A DNA stretch of 64,000 nt from Demequina sp. B12 (lineage in GTDB: Bacteria > Actinomycetota > Actinomycetes > Actinomycetales > Demequinaceae): assembly GCF_028823635.1 (NCBI RefSeq), contig NZ_JAPEHU010000003.1, positions 310,001 to 374,000 on the forward strand, written 5' to 3'. The notes beneath the pieces were generated by a model. That model had not been told where the DNA came from. It was given only the letters and a program-made list of their open reading frames with translations, and made no database searches. Below, in pieces: positions 16,490 to 25,447 of this stretch; the stretch's first letter is position 1; every line of letters starts with the position of its first letter. A program made the translations under genes and the position numbers.

Positions 16490-17098
16490 CTACCCGAGCA
16501 GTTCTGCCACGTGTGGCGCTAGCGCACGGAATGCTGCACCGCGGTGGGACAGTGCGTTCTTGGTGTCAGCGTCGAGTTCTGCGTTCGACAGGGTCTGTCC
16601 CTCACCCGCGAAGATGGGGTCATAGCCAAAACCGTGGTCGCCGCGCGGCTCACGCAGGAGGCGTCCGGGCATACGCCCTTCGCACACGACTTCCCGGCCG
16701 TCAGGCATGACCAGTACGGCGGCGCACACAAACGCGGCGCCCCGGTGCTCGTCAGGGATGTCAGCCATCTGTGCGAGGAGCAGGTTCAGGTTGTCCTGAT
16801 CCGCACCATGCTTTCCCGACCACAGCGCGCTGAAGATACCGGGTGCGCCGCCCATGACGTCCACGGAGATGCCGGAGTCGTCGGCAATAGCAGGCAGTCC
16901 AGACGATGCCGCGAGGGCACTCGCTTTGATCAGTGCGTTCTCAGCGAAGGAGGTGCCGTCTTCCACCGGCGACGGCGCGCCCAGGTCCCCGGCTGACGCC
17001 ACGGACTCACGGTCCAGGCCTGGGACTTCCTTCGCCAGAATCGCCCAGATCTCGCCTACCTTGTGGGCGTTGTGGGTGGCGATGGCGAGGCGCGCCAT
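16490..17098 (-). CDS. rdgB: XTP/dITP diphosphatase (RdgB/HAM1)
   Basis: 202 residues; hydrolyses deaminated purine nucleoside triphosphates to keep them out of DNA and RNA. Family motifs: ATHNAHKVGEI at the N-terminus, ENALIKASALA, ADDSGISVDVMGGAPGIFSALWSG, DHGFGYDPIF and the C-terminal SHRGAAFRAL. The ATG overlaps the rph stop by one base (TAATG), so the two are translationally coupled as in other actinobacteria. It is the last gene of a cluster starting at clpS. Confidence 0.96.
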   Translation of the reverse strand: MARLAIATHNAHKVGEIWAILAKEVPGLDRESVASAGDLGAPSPVEDGTSFAENALIKASALAASSGLPAIADDSGISVDVMGGAPGIFSALWSGKHGADQDNLNLLLAQMADIPDEHRGAAFVCAAVLVMPDGREVVCEGRMPGRLLREPRGDHGFGYDPIFAGEGQTLSNAELDADTKNALSHRGAAFRALAPHVAELLG

Positions 17099-17850
17099 TA
17101 GCGCACCGGGCCTTCCGGGGCGTCGAGAGCGGCATTTTGCAGGCGGGTCAGTTCGGCGTTGCCTGCGGTGGCGAGGGCCAGCAGTTCGTCGAGCTCGGCC
17201 TTGGAGAACGGCGCACCCTCGGCGGTGCCTTGAACTTCCACGAAGCCGCCGGTGCCGGTCATCACCACGTTCATGTCGGTTTCGGCCCGGACGTCTTCTA
17301 CGTAGGGCAGGTCAAGCATGGGGACGCCATCGATGATGCCCACGGAGATCGCGGACACGGAGCCGGTCAGCGGCGAGGCGCCGGGCTTGATGAACCCCTG
17401 GGCGCGGCCGTAGGCGACAGCGTCGGCGAGCGCCACGTAGGCGCCGGTGATGGCAGCGGTGCGGGTGCCACCGTCGGCGTCCAGCACGTCACAGTCGAGG
17501 ACGATGGTGTTCTCACCGAGTGCTTTGACGTCCACGACGGCGCGTAGCGAGCGGCCGATCAGGCGGGAGATCTCCATGGTGCGTCCGCCGATCTTTCCCC
17601 GCACGGACTCACGGTCGTTGCGGGTGTTGGTGGCCCGCGGAAGCATGGCGTACTCGGCCGTCACCCAGCCCTCGCCAGAGCCCTTCTTCCACCGCGGCAC
17701 GCCTTCGGTGAAGGACGCGGAGCACAGGACGCGGGTGCCACCAAAGGTGACCAGGCATGAGCCTTCTGCATTGCGCTGGAACCCTCGTTCGAAGGAGACG
17801 GGTCGGAGCTGGTCGGGACGGCGCCCATCGGCGCGAGTGATGTCGCTCAT
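17098..17850 (-). CDS. rph: ribonuclease PH
   Basis: 250 residues; phosphorolytic 3' end trimming of tRNA precursors. Starts [20 protein letters not shown], followed by [54 protein letters not shown] and [23 protein letters not shown], all classic RNase PH blocks. A leaderless -10 box lies seven bases upstream, so rph-rdgB can be transcribed separately from the murI/MBL genes. The MBL gene ends 27 bp upstream. Confidence 0.97.
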   Translation of the reverse strand: MSDITRADGRRPDQLRPVSFERGFQRNAEGSCLVTFGGTRVLCSASFTEGVPRWKKGSGEGWVTAEYAMLPRATNTRNDRESVRGKIGGRTMEISRLIGRSLRAVVDVKALGENTIVLDCDVLDADGGTRTAAITGAYVALADAVAYGRAQGFIKPGASPLTGSVSAISVGIIDGVPMLDLPYVEDVRAETDMNVVMTGTGGFVEVQGTAEGAPFSKAELDELLALATAGNAELTRLQNAALDAPEGPVR

Positions 17851-17857
17851 GTGTACG

Positions 17858-17863
17858 AGCCTA
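17858..17863 (-). promoter_or_regulatory. -10 box TAGGCT, leaderless start of rph
   Basis: On the minus strand TAGGCT, seven bases, then the rph ATG at 17850. Confidence 0.5.
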
Positions 17864-17876
17864 ATGGCCCGCGCGG

Positions 17877-18650
17877 CTACACCTGGATGTGCTGGCCTGG
17901 CCGTGCGAGAGACACATCACCGGCGAAGGTCGCGGTCGCTTCTTCGAGCACGCTGGCGCAGTCGGTCCACGGGGGAACGTGGGTGAGCAGGAGGCGGCCG
18001 ACACCTGCCTGCTCCGCAGTATGTCCTGCATCGCGCCCCGTCATATGCACCCCTGGCTCCACGTCATAGGTGGTGAGGTAGGTCGCTTCACAGATGAACA
18101 GGTCTGCTCCTGCCGCCGCGACTTCGAGCCCATCGCAGGTGTCGGTATCACCGGAGTACGTCACTACCGCAGTGGAGCCGGGGCGCACAGACGACGGGCC
18201 TTCCACGCGCAGTGCGTATGCAGGAACCGGGTGACGGACCGCCTCACAGGTGATGAGCAGCGGACCGATGCGCGCCTCCCCTGACGCTTGCCACACCACC
18301 GGGTGAAGCACGTCAGAGTTGTCGGTGGTGCCCCGCAACTGGTTGATGCGCGTGGAGGCGCCAAAGGGTGCGTAGACGGTGACGGTGGACTGACCCTCCG
18401 GGTGGTACTTGAGATAGACGTGCAGGTCGGCAAGGTCGGAGCAATGGTCGGGATGCAGGTGGGTGACCGCCACAGCATCCAACTCCCGCGGGTCGCAGTA
18501 CTTCTGCAACGCCCCCAACGACCCGGACCCCAAGTCAAGGGCCACCCGCCAGGTTTTCCCGTCCACGTCATCGGCCTCAATGAGGTAGCACGACGCGGGC
18601 GACGCAGGGCCGGGCACGGAACCGGAACACCCGACAACGGTGAGCCGCAT
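17877..18650 (-). CDS. MBL-fold metallo-hydrolase, Rv1339-like
   Basis: 257 residues with the metallo-beta-lactamase metal site [11 protein letters not shown] near residue 63, a third ligand in the SGDTDTC region, and a late LLLTHVPPW His. It resembles RNase Z/atypical cyclic-nucleotide phosphodiesterase folds. The order murI, MBL, rph, rdgB is the same as Rv1338-Rv1341 in Mycobacterium tuberculosis, where Rv1339 has been described as an atypical cAMP phosphodiesterase. That function is plausible here but not proven. The start overlaps the murI stop. Confidence 0.88.
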   Translation of the reverse strand: MRLTVVGCSGSVPGPASPASCYLIEADDVDGKTWRVALDLGSGSLGALQKYCDPRELDAVAVTHLHPDHCSDLADLHVYLKYHPEGQSTVTVYAPFGASTRINQLRGTTDNSDVLHPVVWQASGEARIGPLLITCEAVRHPVPAYALRVEGPSSVRPGSTAVVTYSGDTDTCDGLEVAAAGADLFICEATYLTTYDVEPGVHMTGRDAGHTAEQAGVGRLLLTHVPPWTDCASVLEEATATFAGDVSLARPGQHIQV

Positions 18651-19453
18651 CAGCTCAGCCGTTCCACAGTCGTGACGACGGGCCCCAGAAACCGTTGAGC
18701 AAGGGCCTCGAACCGGGTGGTTTCCCCGGTGGCGGAGAACCGATGCACGGGATCGCCGACGGGGGCACGTTCGAGCCCGTGAGCGGTCAGGGCGCGGTAC
18801 ACGTCAATGGCCGTCTCCGTCGCCGAATCCACCAGAGTGACCTCCGGACCCATGACGTAGCCGATCGCACCCAAGAGCATCGGGTAGTGCGTGCATCCCA
18901 AAATGAGGGTGTCGACCTGAGCCTCTTGCAGCGGCGCCAGATACTCGCGGGCTACCTCAATGACGTCCGGCCCCGAGGTGATGCCAGCTTCCACCAGTTC
19001 CACGAAGCGCGGGCAGGCCTGCGAATACACCTGGATGTCAGGAGCGGCAGCCAAGGCGTCGTCGTAGGCGCCCGATGTCACTGTTGCCGAGGTACCGATC
19101 ACCCCCACCCGGCCCGACTTCGTCAAGGAGGCCGCGCGGCGTACCGCCGGCACAATGACCTCCACGACAGGCACCCCGCGTTCACGGGAGAAACGCTCGC
19201 GCGCATCCCGCAACACGGCTGCGGAGGCCGTGTTGCATGCGATGACCAGCATCTTGACACCCTCATCTACCAGGGAGTCCATGATGTCGAGTGCATGCTG
19301 GCGCACCTCGGAGATCGGCAGTGGCCCGTACGGCCCGTACGCCGTGTCCCCCACGTAATGCAAAGACTCGTGCGGCAACTGGTCCATGATGGCGCGCGCT
19401 ACCGTCAGACCTCCTACACCGGAGTCGAACACACCAATGGGCGCGTCAGACAT
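18650..19453 (-). CDS. murI: glutamate racemase
   Basis: 267 residues; makes D-glutamate for peptidoglycan. The two catalytic Cys are in IACNTASAA and LGCTHYPML, and the N-terminus [13 protein letters not shown] is diagnostic. The ATG at 19453 has AAGGTGGTG upstream and overlaps the end of the DUF2017 gene by 8 bases, indicating coupling. A longer reading to 19597 would overlap that gene heavily and is rejected. Confidence 0.97.
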   Translation of the reverse strand: MSDAPIGVFDSGVGGLTVARAIMDQLPHESLHYVGDTAYGPYGPLPISEVRQHALDIMDSLVDEGVKMLVIACNTASAAVLRDARERFSRERGVPVVEVIVPAVRRAASLTKSGRVGVIGTSATVTSGAYDDALAAAPDIQVYSQACPRFVELVEAGITSGPDVIEVAREYLAPLQEAQVDTLILGCTHYPMLLGAIGYVMGPEVTLVDSATETAIDVYRALTAHGLERAPVGDPVHRFSATGETTRFEALAQRFLGPVVTTVERLS

Positions 19454-20135
19454 CGTCACCACCTTTCGTGTCATCACCATCATGGTGGGAGTCGGGCTCC
19501 TGGTCCGGGAACGACAGCGCATCAAGCAAAGACTCTTGCAACCAACCCAAGGACTCGTACACCATTCCCCACCACAAGCGCTGGGCAGCTCCCTCATCCG
19601 TGGGGGCCTCTTCCGAGTCGATCGCGGTCGCGATGCTCATGCGCAGCAGTTCGGCATCGTCCTCCGTGCTGACGCCAAGTCTGCTGGCCAGCACCAACCG
19701 CACGTCGGTGAGCGCCGCAGCAGTGGGAAGTGCCTCGTCGAGCGAGACGCGCCATTCGGACTCTTCCGCGCTTAGCGCTTCCCACATGCGCTTCAGACGA
19801 GCGACCTTGAGGTTGCGCATGTCGTGCTCGGTGAGCCGGCGAAACTCTTGGGCGAGGGCGTCATCGTCTTTGGAGGCATGCGGCAGCAATGCCAGCACGG
19901 CGGGGTCGTGGGGAGTCTCGACGCTGTCCGCGATTCCGGCGAGCGACTCCCTGATCATGTCCTCGTCAGACGGTGGGCCAGTCCCCTGGGCGGAAGTGTC
20001 ACCGTCGTTCGATTCGCTGAAGTGCTCCGCCCCCAACAGCACGGCGACATCGGCAATCAACGTCGCCACTACATCGCGTTCCTCACCATCGAGTCGAGCG
20101 ACAGCCGCCTCGCCATCAACGACGAACGCTCTCAC
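19446..20135 (-). CDS. DUF2017 domain-containing protein
   Basis: 229 residues, acidic, helical, with no catalytic motif. It starts with GTG overlapping the clpS stop (GTGA) and ends overlapping murI, so it is the middle of a tightly coupled clpS-DUF2017-murI run. In actinobacteria DUF2017 is regularly next to clpS, which suggests a link to Clp proteolysis, but no function is established. The conserved-looking core is [15 protein letters not shown] plus the [21 protein letters not shown] tail. Confidence 0.85.
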   Translation of the reverse strand: MRAFVVDGEAAVARLDGEERDVVATLIADVAVLLGAEHFSESNDGDTSAQGTGPPSDEDMIRESLAGIADSVETPHDPAVLALLPHASKDDDALAQEFRRLTEHDMRNLKVARLKRMWEALSAEESEWRVSLDEALPTAAALTDVRLVLASRLGVSTEDDAELLRMSIATAIDSEEAPTDEGAAQRLWWGMVYESLGWLQESLLDALSFPDQEPDSHHDGDDTKGGDDV

Positions 20136-20419
20136 GCGTCGCTCCGCTGCATGGTGGCATGAAGGCCATACGAATGCATCGCCTGCACGTCGGCTTCCAT
20201 TTTCTCTCGCGTACCCGAACTCACCACGGACTTCCCGTCATGGTGCACTTCCCACATGCGCGCCTCAGCCACTTCTTGAGTGAACCCAAAGTAGGTACGG
20301 AACACGTGGGTGACATACGTCATGAGATTGACGGGGTCGTTCCACACGATCGTCACCCACACATCGTCCACCAGGGTCGCGACAGCGGCCTCGAGTTCGC
20401 GTTCTTCCTGGGTCGACAC
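20132..20419 (-). CDS. clpS: ATP-dependent Clp protease adaptor ClpS
   Basis: 95 residues; binds N-degron substrates and hands them to ClpC/ClpP. The signature VTIVWNDPVNLMTYVTHVF and the HHDGKSVVSSGTREKMEADV segment are typical. The start is GTG at 20419, decided by a -10 box TAGGCT six bases upstream. It heads the run with DUF2017 and murI. Confidence 0.95.
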   Translation of the reverse strand: MSTQEERELEAAVATLVDDVWVTIVWNDPVNLMTYVTHVFRTYFGFTQEVAEARMWEVHHDGKSVVSSGTREKMEADVQAMHSYGLHATMQRSDA

Positions 20420-20425
20420 AGGTCT

Positions 20426-20431
20426 AGCCTA
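20426..20431 (-). promoter_or_regulatory. -10 box TAGGCT, leaderless GTG start of clpS
   Basis: Minus strand: TAGGCT, AGACCT, GTG at 20419. The box fixes the non-ATG start. Confidence 0.55.
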
Positions 20432-20473
20432 CGGGTTGACGCCGACGACGCTCAGGAGCGCGCCAGGCGACGA

Positions 20474-20752
20474 TCAGTCGCCCTCAGGACCGAAGGCAGC
20501 GTCCAGAATTTCCTTGCATTCCGGACACACGGGGAATCGCTTGGGGTCACGACCGGGCACCCACACCTTGCCGCACAGCGCAATCACGGGGTCGCCGGAC
20601 AGTGCCGACTCCATGATCTTGTCCTTCTTCACATAGTGAGAGAAGCGTTCAGCATCGCCGGGCTCGACGAGCTCCTGCTGCTCGACCCGCTCGATCGTGG
20701 CGGTGCCGCCCTGCGGCTGGGTCTCGGACTGCGGTGCAACGGGCTCACTCAT
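20474..20752 (-). CDS. DUF3039 domain-containing small protein
   Basis: 92 residues when started at the ATG at 20752, where TAGACT lies seven bases upstream. The N-terminal 30 residues are Gln/Glu-rich and probably disordered. The core, RFSHYVKKDKIMESALSGDPVIALCGKVWVP, ends in FPVCPECKEILD, so three Cys could bind zinc. DUF3039 is a conserved actinobacterial family of unknown role commonly found near clpS and murI, as here. Confidence 0.88.
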   Translation of the reverse strand: MSEPVAPQSETQPQGGTATIERVEQQELVEPGDAERFSHYVKKDKIMESALSGDPVIALCGKVWVPGRDPKRFPVCPECKEILDAAFGPEGD

Positions 20753-20759
20753 ACTGGAC

Positions 20760-20765
20760 AGTCTA
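20760..20765 (-). promoter_or_regulatory. -10 box TAGACT, leaderless start of the DUF3039 gene
   Basis: Minus strand: TAGACT, seven bases, ATG at 20752. Confidence 0.5.
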
Positions 20766-20792
20766 CGCGGCGGCCGCTGAGACAACGCTGGT

Positions 20793-22391
20793 TCACGTGA
20801 CCGCGCCGATGAGTCGGCCCGAGCGCCGGTCGTAGAGCGCGCCCGCAACCCTCGCTCCCCACACCAACGCAAGTGCACCGATCACCACGCCAGTGACCAG
20901 TGCGACCCACCCCCATCCGCTATGGACCGTCAATGCGAGCACCAGCGGCACGGTCACCAACGGCAACACCACCAGCATCCCCAGCGACGAGACCACCTGA
21001 GCCAGCAAACTCGCGCCCAGCGACCCAACTTCCGCCCCAAAAGGGTTCTCCCCAGGGCCAGGCGCCCGGTACGGAAACACCACCGCACACACCGCCGACA
21101 CCCCCAACGTCGCTCCCAGCGTGCCGGCAGCGGCCCCCACCAAGCCAGGCGCATCGGCCCATCGCCCGCTCCACACCAGCACCCCGAGCACTGCCACTCC
21201 CGTGGCAGGAGCCGCCCAGATCAGCACCGCTTGGAGGCGCCCCATCATGATGTCGCGGCCACGCGAACCCGACACGATGTCGAGCCACAGCCCGGAGGAA
21301 TCCAAAGCAACGTCGTTGTGACGCCCCCACCCAATGGACGATGCCAACAACAGGGGCGCAGCGAACGCCCACCTAGGGTCAAGACTCAGCACGGGCATGA
21401 GGATCGCGAAGAACACCACGGGAAGCGCCACCACCCCCAGCGCAGCAACGATGTACCGCGCATCCGTGGACCACGAAATCAGCATGCGCGAACGCACGGC
21501 CCGCATAGGGCCAGACGCACGCCACCACCCCGAGTTGTTTTCCCCGGCACCTGCCATGACCGCATCAACGCGGCGCTGGCGACCCCCGCCGCGATGCACG
21601 GGGTGAACCAGGGCGTGCGCAATGGAGTCCTTCCAGGCCAACGCCAACAGCACCGCGGTTCCCGCCACCACCAGTAGCCGCCACACCGCACCCCACGCGT
21701 CTCCTGCCGCCCACACCGCCGGGGCCTGCATGCCAGCACCCAGCGGGGTTCGTCCCAGCCACTCCCCCAGCACCGGCACGGTGCTTTCCAGGCCGCTTTC
21801 CAGGCCGTCCCGCAACACCAGCCACGTCACCGAACCCACGACGGCCACCCCGAGCCCGATCGCCAGAAACAACAGCACCCGGGTACGGCGTTCATTGACT
21901 GCGCGCGAACTCCACGCCACTGCCACACGGGCGCCGAGCACCATCGTGGCCACCGTCAACAGTCCCCCCACGACGGCAACGGCCTGCGTCCAGCCGGACT
22001 CGTATCTCCAGGCGCCTGAAAGAACGGTGAACACCAGCATGAAGAACAGCGCTGGAACCGTCAGAAAGGCCGCGATGATGAGACCCGGAGCGATACGGCG
22101 AGCGTCCACTCCCAGGGTGGCGAAGCGGCCGGGGTCCAGGGTGTCTTCCAACCCAGTCACCAACAGCGGCACCACCATCCATCCCGCGGTGCAGACTGCG
22201 GCAAAGATCACCAGGATCGTGCCGCGCACATCGGACGTCTCGAAGCCCAGCCACGTTTGTGCCCAAAAAACCATGGGGACCAGCGTCAACGACCACACGG
22301 CCCCACCGATGAGCAGCAGCGCCCGCCACCATTCGCGGCGCAGTTGGTGCGCCACCGTGGTGAACTTCAGTTTCAGGATTGTCGCAACCAC
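20793..22391 (-). CDS. ABC transporter permease, large exporter type
   Basis: 532 residues beginning at a GTG that lies 19 bases inside the ATPase gene. About 12 hydrophobic spans arranged as two halves, with a central charged loop (HPVHRGGGRQRRVDAVMAGAGENNSGWW). No binding-protein or MacB-like periplasmic domain is present. Together with the preceding ATPase it forms a two-gene exporter. The substrate is unknown. Confidence 0.8.
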   Translation of the reverse strand: MVATILKLKFTTVAHQLRREWWRALLLIGGAVWSLTLVPMVFWAQTWLGFETSDVRGTILVIFAAVCTAGWMVVPLLVTGLEDTLDPGRFATLGVDARRIAPGLIIAAFLTVPALFFMLVFTVLSGAWRYESGWTQAVAVVGGLLTVATMVLGARVAVAWSSRAVNERRTRVLLFLAIGLGVAVVGSVTWLVLRDGLESGLESTVPVLGEWLGRTPLGAGMQAPAVWAAGDAWGAVWRLLVVAGTAVLLALAWKDSIAHALVHPVHRGGGRQRRVDAVMAGAGENNSGWWRASGPMRAVRSRMLISWSTDARYIVAALGVVALPVVFFAILMPVLSLDPRWAFAAPLLLASSIGWGRHNDVALDSSGLWLDIVSGSRGRDIMMGRLQAVLIWAAPATGVAVLGVLVWSGRWADAPGLVGAAAGTLGATLGVSAVCAVVFPYRAPGPGENPFGAEVGSLGASLLAQVVSSLGMLVVLPLVTVPLVLALTVHSGWGWVALVTGVVIGALALVWGARVAGALYDRRSGRLIGAVT

Positions 22392-23149
22392 GACAAGTCC
22401 CGTTGATCTGACACATCCCCCACGAGTTCCACGAATCGGTCTTCGAGGTCGCGCCCAGCACGCACCTCGTCCAGCGTTCCGGATGCCAGGATCTGTCCGT
22501 GCCCGACGACCGCGACGTGGTCACACAAACGCTCCACGAGCGCCATCACGTGACTCGACATCACGACGGTGCCGCCCGAGGCCACGAACTCCTGCAGGAT
22601 GCGTCTGATCGCTCCGGCGGAGACGGGGTCGACCGCTTCGAAGGGTTCGTCGAGCACCAGCACCCGCGGCGCGTGAACCAGGGCACACGCGAGGGAGATC
22701 TTCTTGGTCATTCCTGCCGAGAAGTCCGTGACGAGCGTGGCTCCGGCGTTGTCAAGATCCAACGCGGCGAGGAGGTCGTCCCGGCGCTGCTTGACGGTGG
22801 CTTTGTCGAGCCCACGCATGAGCCCGGCATAGCTGATGAGTTCCCCGCCGGTGAGGCGATCAAAGGTGTGCAGCCCGTCCGGCAGGACCCCGACCAGTGG
22901 CTTCGCTTGGGCGGGGTGGCGCCACATGTCGATGCCGTGGATGAGCGCGGTGCCCGTGTCCGGTTCCAAGAGCCCTGTGGCCATGGACAAGGTGGTGGTT
23001 TTGCCGGCGCCGTTGGGCCCCACCACCCCATAGAACGAGTGCGTAGGGATGTCGAGGTCGACTCCCGCAACAGCCACCGTGGCGCCGAATCGCTTGGTCA
23101 GTCCTCGCAGCGACATCGCGGCGACGGGTGCAGTTGCGGGCGAGCCCAT
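22373..23149 (-). CDS. ABC transporter ATP-binding protein (exporter type)
   Basis: 258 residues: Walker A GPNGAGKTT near residue 44, a divergent signature FSAGMTKKISLACAL near 145, Walker B VLVLDEP near 164 and switch SSHVMALVERL. The short C-terminal tail suits export ATPases of the CcmA/NatA class. It starts 4 bases after the stop of the ion-exchanger gene on the same strand, so it may be cotranscribed with it. Its partner permease follows with overlap. Confidence 0.88.
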   Translation of the reverse strand: MGSPATAPVAAMSLRGLTKRFGATVAVAGVDLDIPTHSFYGVVGPNGAGKTTTLSMATGLLEPDTGTALIHGIDMWRHPAQAKPLVGVLPDGLHTFDRLTGGELISYAGLMRGLDKATVKQRRDDLLAALDLDNAGATLVTDFSAGMTKKISLACALVHAPRVLVLDEPFEAVDPVSAGAIRRILQEFVASGGTVVMSSHVMALVERLCDHVAVVGHGQILASGTLDEVRAGRDLEDRFVELVGDVSDQRDLSWLRQS

Positions 23150-23153
23150 GTGC

Positions 23154-24119
23154 CTACCCCGCCGCCAACACTAGATATGCGGTGTATCCCAGCCACCCGG
23201 AGACCAGCACGGCGCCCTCAAGCCGGTTGATGCGACCGTCGGCCTTCCACCTGAAGCCCATGACCACGAGCACCACCGTGAACGTCATCAGAATGGGGAA
23301 GTCTCGCGTCAGCAACTCGTTGCTCACGACCGCGGGGTGGATGAGTCCCGCGATGCCGACCACGCCGAGCGTGTTGAAGAGGTTGGAGCCGATGACGTTG
23401 CCCAGCGCGAGGTCGTTCTCGCCCTTGCGCGCGGCCGCGATGGCGGAGGCGAGTTCGGGCGCCGAGGTTCCGATCGCCACGACAGTCAGGCCGATGACGA
23501 GGTCCGACCAGCCGAGCGACTCGGCGATCTCCACGGCACCCCACACCAGCAGACGCGAGGACAGCACCAGCAGCACCAGGCCCACGAGCAGCCATATCCA
23601 GGCCGCCTTCTTGCTGATGGGGTGCGCGGACGCTTCCTTCTCTACGTCAGCCTCGAGCGGGTCTCCTGACTTGCCCCGTGCGCTCATGATCTGCCAGACG
23701 ATCAGCGTGACCAGCATGAGCAACATGGCGCCGGCGTCGCCCGAGGACAGCTCGCCGTCGCTCATCAGCAGCCAGGCCGCGGCGGTCACCACGATGAGCA
23801 ATGGCAGCTCTGTCCGGAGGATTCCTCGCCTGACGATGATGGGGAGGATCAGCGCGGTGGTTCCCAAGATGAGGCCGATGTTCGCAATGTTCGAGCCGAA
23901 GGCGTTACCGAGTGCGATTTCAGGGGCGCCGTCTGCGGCGGCGAAGGCGGACACCACCATCTCCGGCATCGACGTTCCAAAACCGATGACGAGCATTCCG
24001 ATGAGCAGCGGCGCCATACCGAGGTAGCGGGCGACCGCCGATGCGCCGAGGACGAACTTGTCTGCGCTCCAGGCGAGCGCTGCGAGGCCTGCGAGGGCGG
24101 CAAGGATGGGGACCAGCAT
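23154..24119 (-). CDS. calcium/sodium:cation antiporter (CaCA family, YrbG-like)
   Basis: 321 residues, about ten spans in two inverted halves. The alpha repeats are seen as GFGTSMPEMVVSAFAA...GNAFGSNIANIG (about residues 46-83) and AIGTSAPELASAIAAA...GNVIGSNLFNTLG (about 216-253). An acidic/basic cytoplasmic loop (ARGKSGDPLEADVEKEASAH) separates the halves. It is expected to export Ca2+ in exchange for Na+ or H+. TACGCT seven bases before the ATG suggests a leaderless transcript that may read on into the ABC exporter. Confidence 0.92.
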   Translation of the reverse strand: MLVPILAALAGLAALAWSADKFVLGASAVARYLGMAPLLIGMLVIGFGTSMPEMVVSAFAAADGAPEIALGNAFGSNIANIGLILGTTALILPIIVRRGILRTELPLLIVVTAAAWLLMSDGELSSGDAGAMLLMLVTLIVWQIMSARGKSGDPLEADVEKEASAHPISKKAAWIWLLVGLVLLVLSSRLLVWGAVEIAESLGWSDLVIGLTVVAIGTSAPELASAIAAARKGENDLALGNVIGSNLFNTLGVVGIAGLIHPAVVSNELLTRDFPILMTFTVVLVVMGFRWKADGRINRLEGAVLVSGWLGYTAYLVLAAG

Positions 24120-24126
24120 GACGATA

Positions 24127-24132
24127 AGCGTA
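24127..24132 (-). promoter_or_regulatory. -10 box TACGCT, leaderless start of the exchanger gene
   Basis: Minus strand: TACGCT, seven bases, ATG at 24119. Confidence 0.5.
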
Positions 24133-24189
24133 ATGGCGCGGATATTGCCGCCCTCGCGGCTTTCCCCCGTCCGAGGGGTTTCCTTCTAA

Positions 24190-24205
24190 CCTACGGTCCC
24201 GTAGG
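24190..24205. promoter_or_regulatory. palindrome CCTACGG-TC-CCGTAGG upstream of the desaturase
   Basis: Seven-base arms (24190-24196 and 24199-24205) with a 2-bp spacer, about 75 bp before the desaturase ATG. Dyads of this type are typical of TetR-family regulators of lipid genes. The cognate regulator is not adjacent, so the assignment is inferred. Confidence 0.5.
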
Positions 24206-24278
24206 GTGGGCGGCACGCGCACCGAGCGCACCCGGACACTCGGCTGAGAAGTCGGACACACGCCAACCCAGGAGAGGC

Positions 24279-25355
24279 ATGCCTTCGACTCCTACGCACG
24301 ATGCGCCCCGCTACCCCGTCAACCACATCACCCACCGCTTCACCGATCTCGCGGCCACCATCCGCGAGATGGGCCTGCTGGAACGCGCTCACTCGTTCTA
24401 TGTGGGCTACGCGGTGGCGCTGACCGTAGCGCTGGGAGCGCTGGTGACCGGTTTCGTGCTGCTCGGCGACTCGTGGTTCCAACTACTCATTGCCGCCGGA
24501 TTTGGACTCTTCTTCACTCAGGTGGCGTTCCTGGGCCACGAAGCCTCCCACCGCGCCGTCTTCGCCAAAGGGCCAGCTAATGACCGCTTGGGCAGGGCGC
24601 TCTCCGCATTCGTCGTGGGCGTCTCTCACCAGTGGTGGATGACGAAGCACTCTCGCCACCACGCCAACCCGAACAAGCGAGGCGCGGACCCCGACATCGA
24701 GAAGGACACCATTTCCTTCCTTGAGGAAGACGCACGCGAGGCGCGCGGACTCATCAAGTGGATCACCGTGCGTCAGGGCTGGCTGTTCTTCCCACTCCTC
24801 ACCCTGGAGGGGCTCAACCTGCACTACCGCTCGGTGGCGTCGCTGGTAACCCAAGGCACTCGTCGACAGCGCTGGGTGGAACTGCCGCTGATCGCGGCAC
24901 ACTTCGCCGTCTACCTGACGCCGGTGTTTCTGTTCCTGCCGCTGGGCATCGCCTTCGCCTTCGTCGGGGTGCAGCTGGCCGTCTTTGGCGTCTACATGGG
25001 CGCCAGTTTTGCGCCCAACCACAAGGGCATGATGATTGTGGACCCCGACGTGAAACTCGACTTCCTTTCCAAGCAGGTGCTGACCAGCCGCAACATCAGC
25101 GGAGGCTGGGGCATGAACATCCTGCTGGGCGGGCTCAACTATCAGATCGAACATCACCTGTTCCCCAACATGGCTCGGCCTCACCTCGCACGTACCCGGG
25201 AAGTGGTGCGCGAGTACTGCGCTACCCACGACGTGCCCTACACGGAAACCACGCTGATCGAGTCCTACGGCATTGTCATCGCCTACCTCAACCGCGTAGG
25301 TCTGGCGGCACGGGACCCGTTCGACTGCCCTGAACGCGTGGCGATGGGCAGGTAA
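24279..25355 (+). CDS. membrane fatty-acid (acyl-lipid/acyl-CoA) desaturase
   Basis: 358 residues. Three histidine clusters bind the di-iron centre: GHEASH near residue 87, HSRHH near 125 and QIEHH near 288, each in the expected relation to four membrane spans. HHLFPNMARPHLARTREVVREYC is typical of the delta-fatty-acid desaturase group. It needs O2 and a ferredoxin or cytochrome-type donor, none of which is nearby. AGGAGAGGC precedes the ATG. A palindrome upstream suggests repression by a lipid-responsive regulator. It could adjust membrane fluidity; the position of the double bond cannot be told. Confidence 0.93.
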   Translation: MPSTPTHDAPRYPVNHITHRFTDLAATIREMGLLERAHSFYVGYAVALTVALGALVTGFVLLGDSWFQLLIAAGFGLFFTQVAFLGHEASHRAVFAKGPANDRLGRALSAFVVGVSHQWWMTKHSRHHANPNKRGADPDIEKDTISFLEEDAREARGLIKWITVRQGWLFFPLLTLEGLNLHYRSVASLVTQGTRRQRWVELPLIAAHFAVYLTPVFLFLPLGIAFAFVGVQLAVFGVYMGASFAPNHKGMMIVDPDVKLDFLSKQVLTSRNISGGWGMNILLGGLNYQIEHHLFPNMARPHLARTREVVREYCATHDVPYTETTLIESYGIVIAYLNRVGLAARDPFDCPERVAMGR

Positions 25356-25420
25356 TCGCCCTCGTTCGAGCGGAATTTGCCACACTAAAGAGATTGCATA
25401 CAGGCATGCATGTATTGTGT

Positions 25421-25439
25421 CCATGAACACTGTTCATGG
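25421..25439. promoter_or_regulatory. perfect inverted repeat over the leader of the first surface-protein gene
   Basis: CCATGAACA (25421-25429), C, TGTTCATGG (25431-25439): 9-bp arms, 1-bp centre. It overlaps the ribosome site (GGAGGGG, about 25438-25444) and lies just downstream of a -10-like TATTGT at 25413-25418. It is either an operator or a hairpin that can hide the ribosome site. The surrounding 60 bp are visibly AT-richer than the rest of the window. Confidence 0.6.
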
Positions 25440-25447
25440 AGGGGAAC

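Noticed and set aside
25421-25439. SOS/LexA box at the surface-protein leader
   Set aside because: The spacing between GAAC and GTTC is 3 bp, whereas LexA sites of this type need 4 or more, and no DNA-repair gene is involved.
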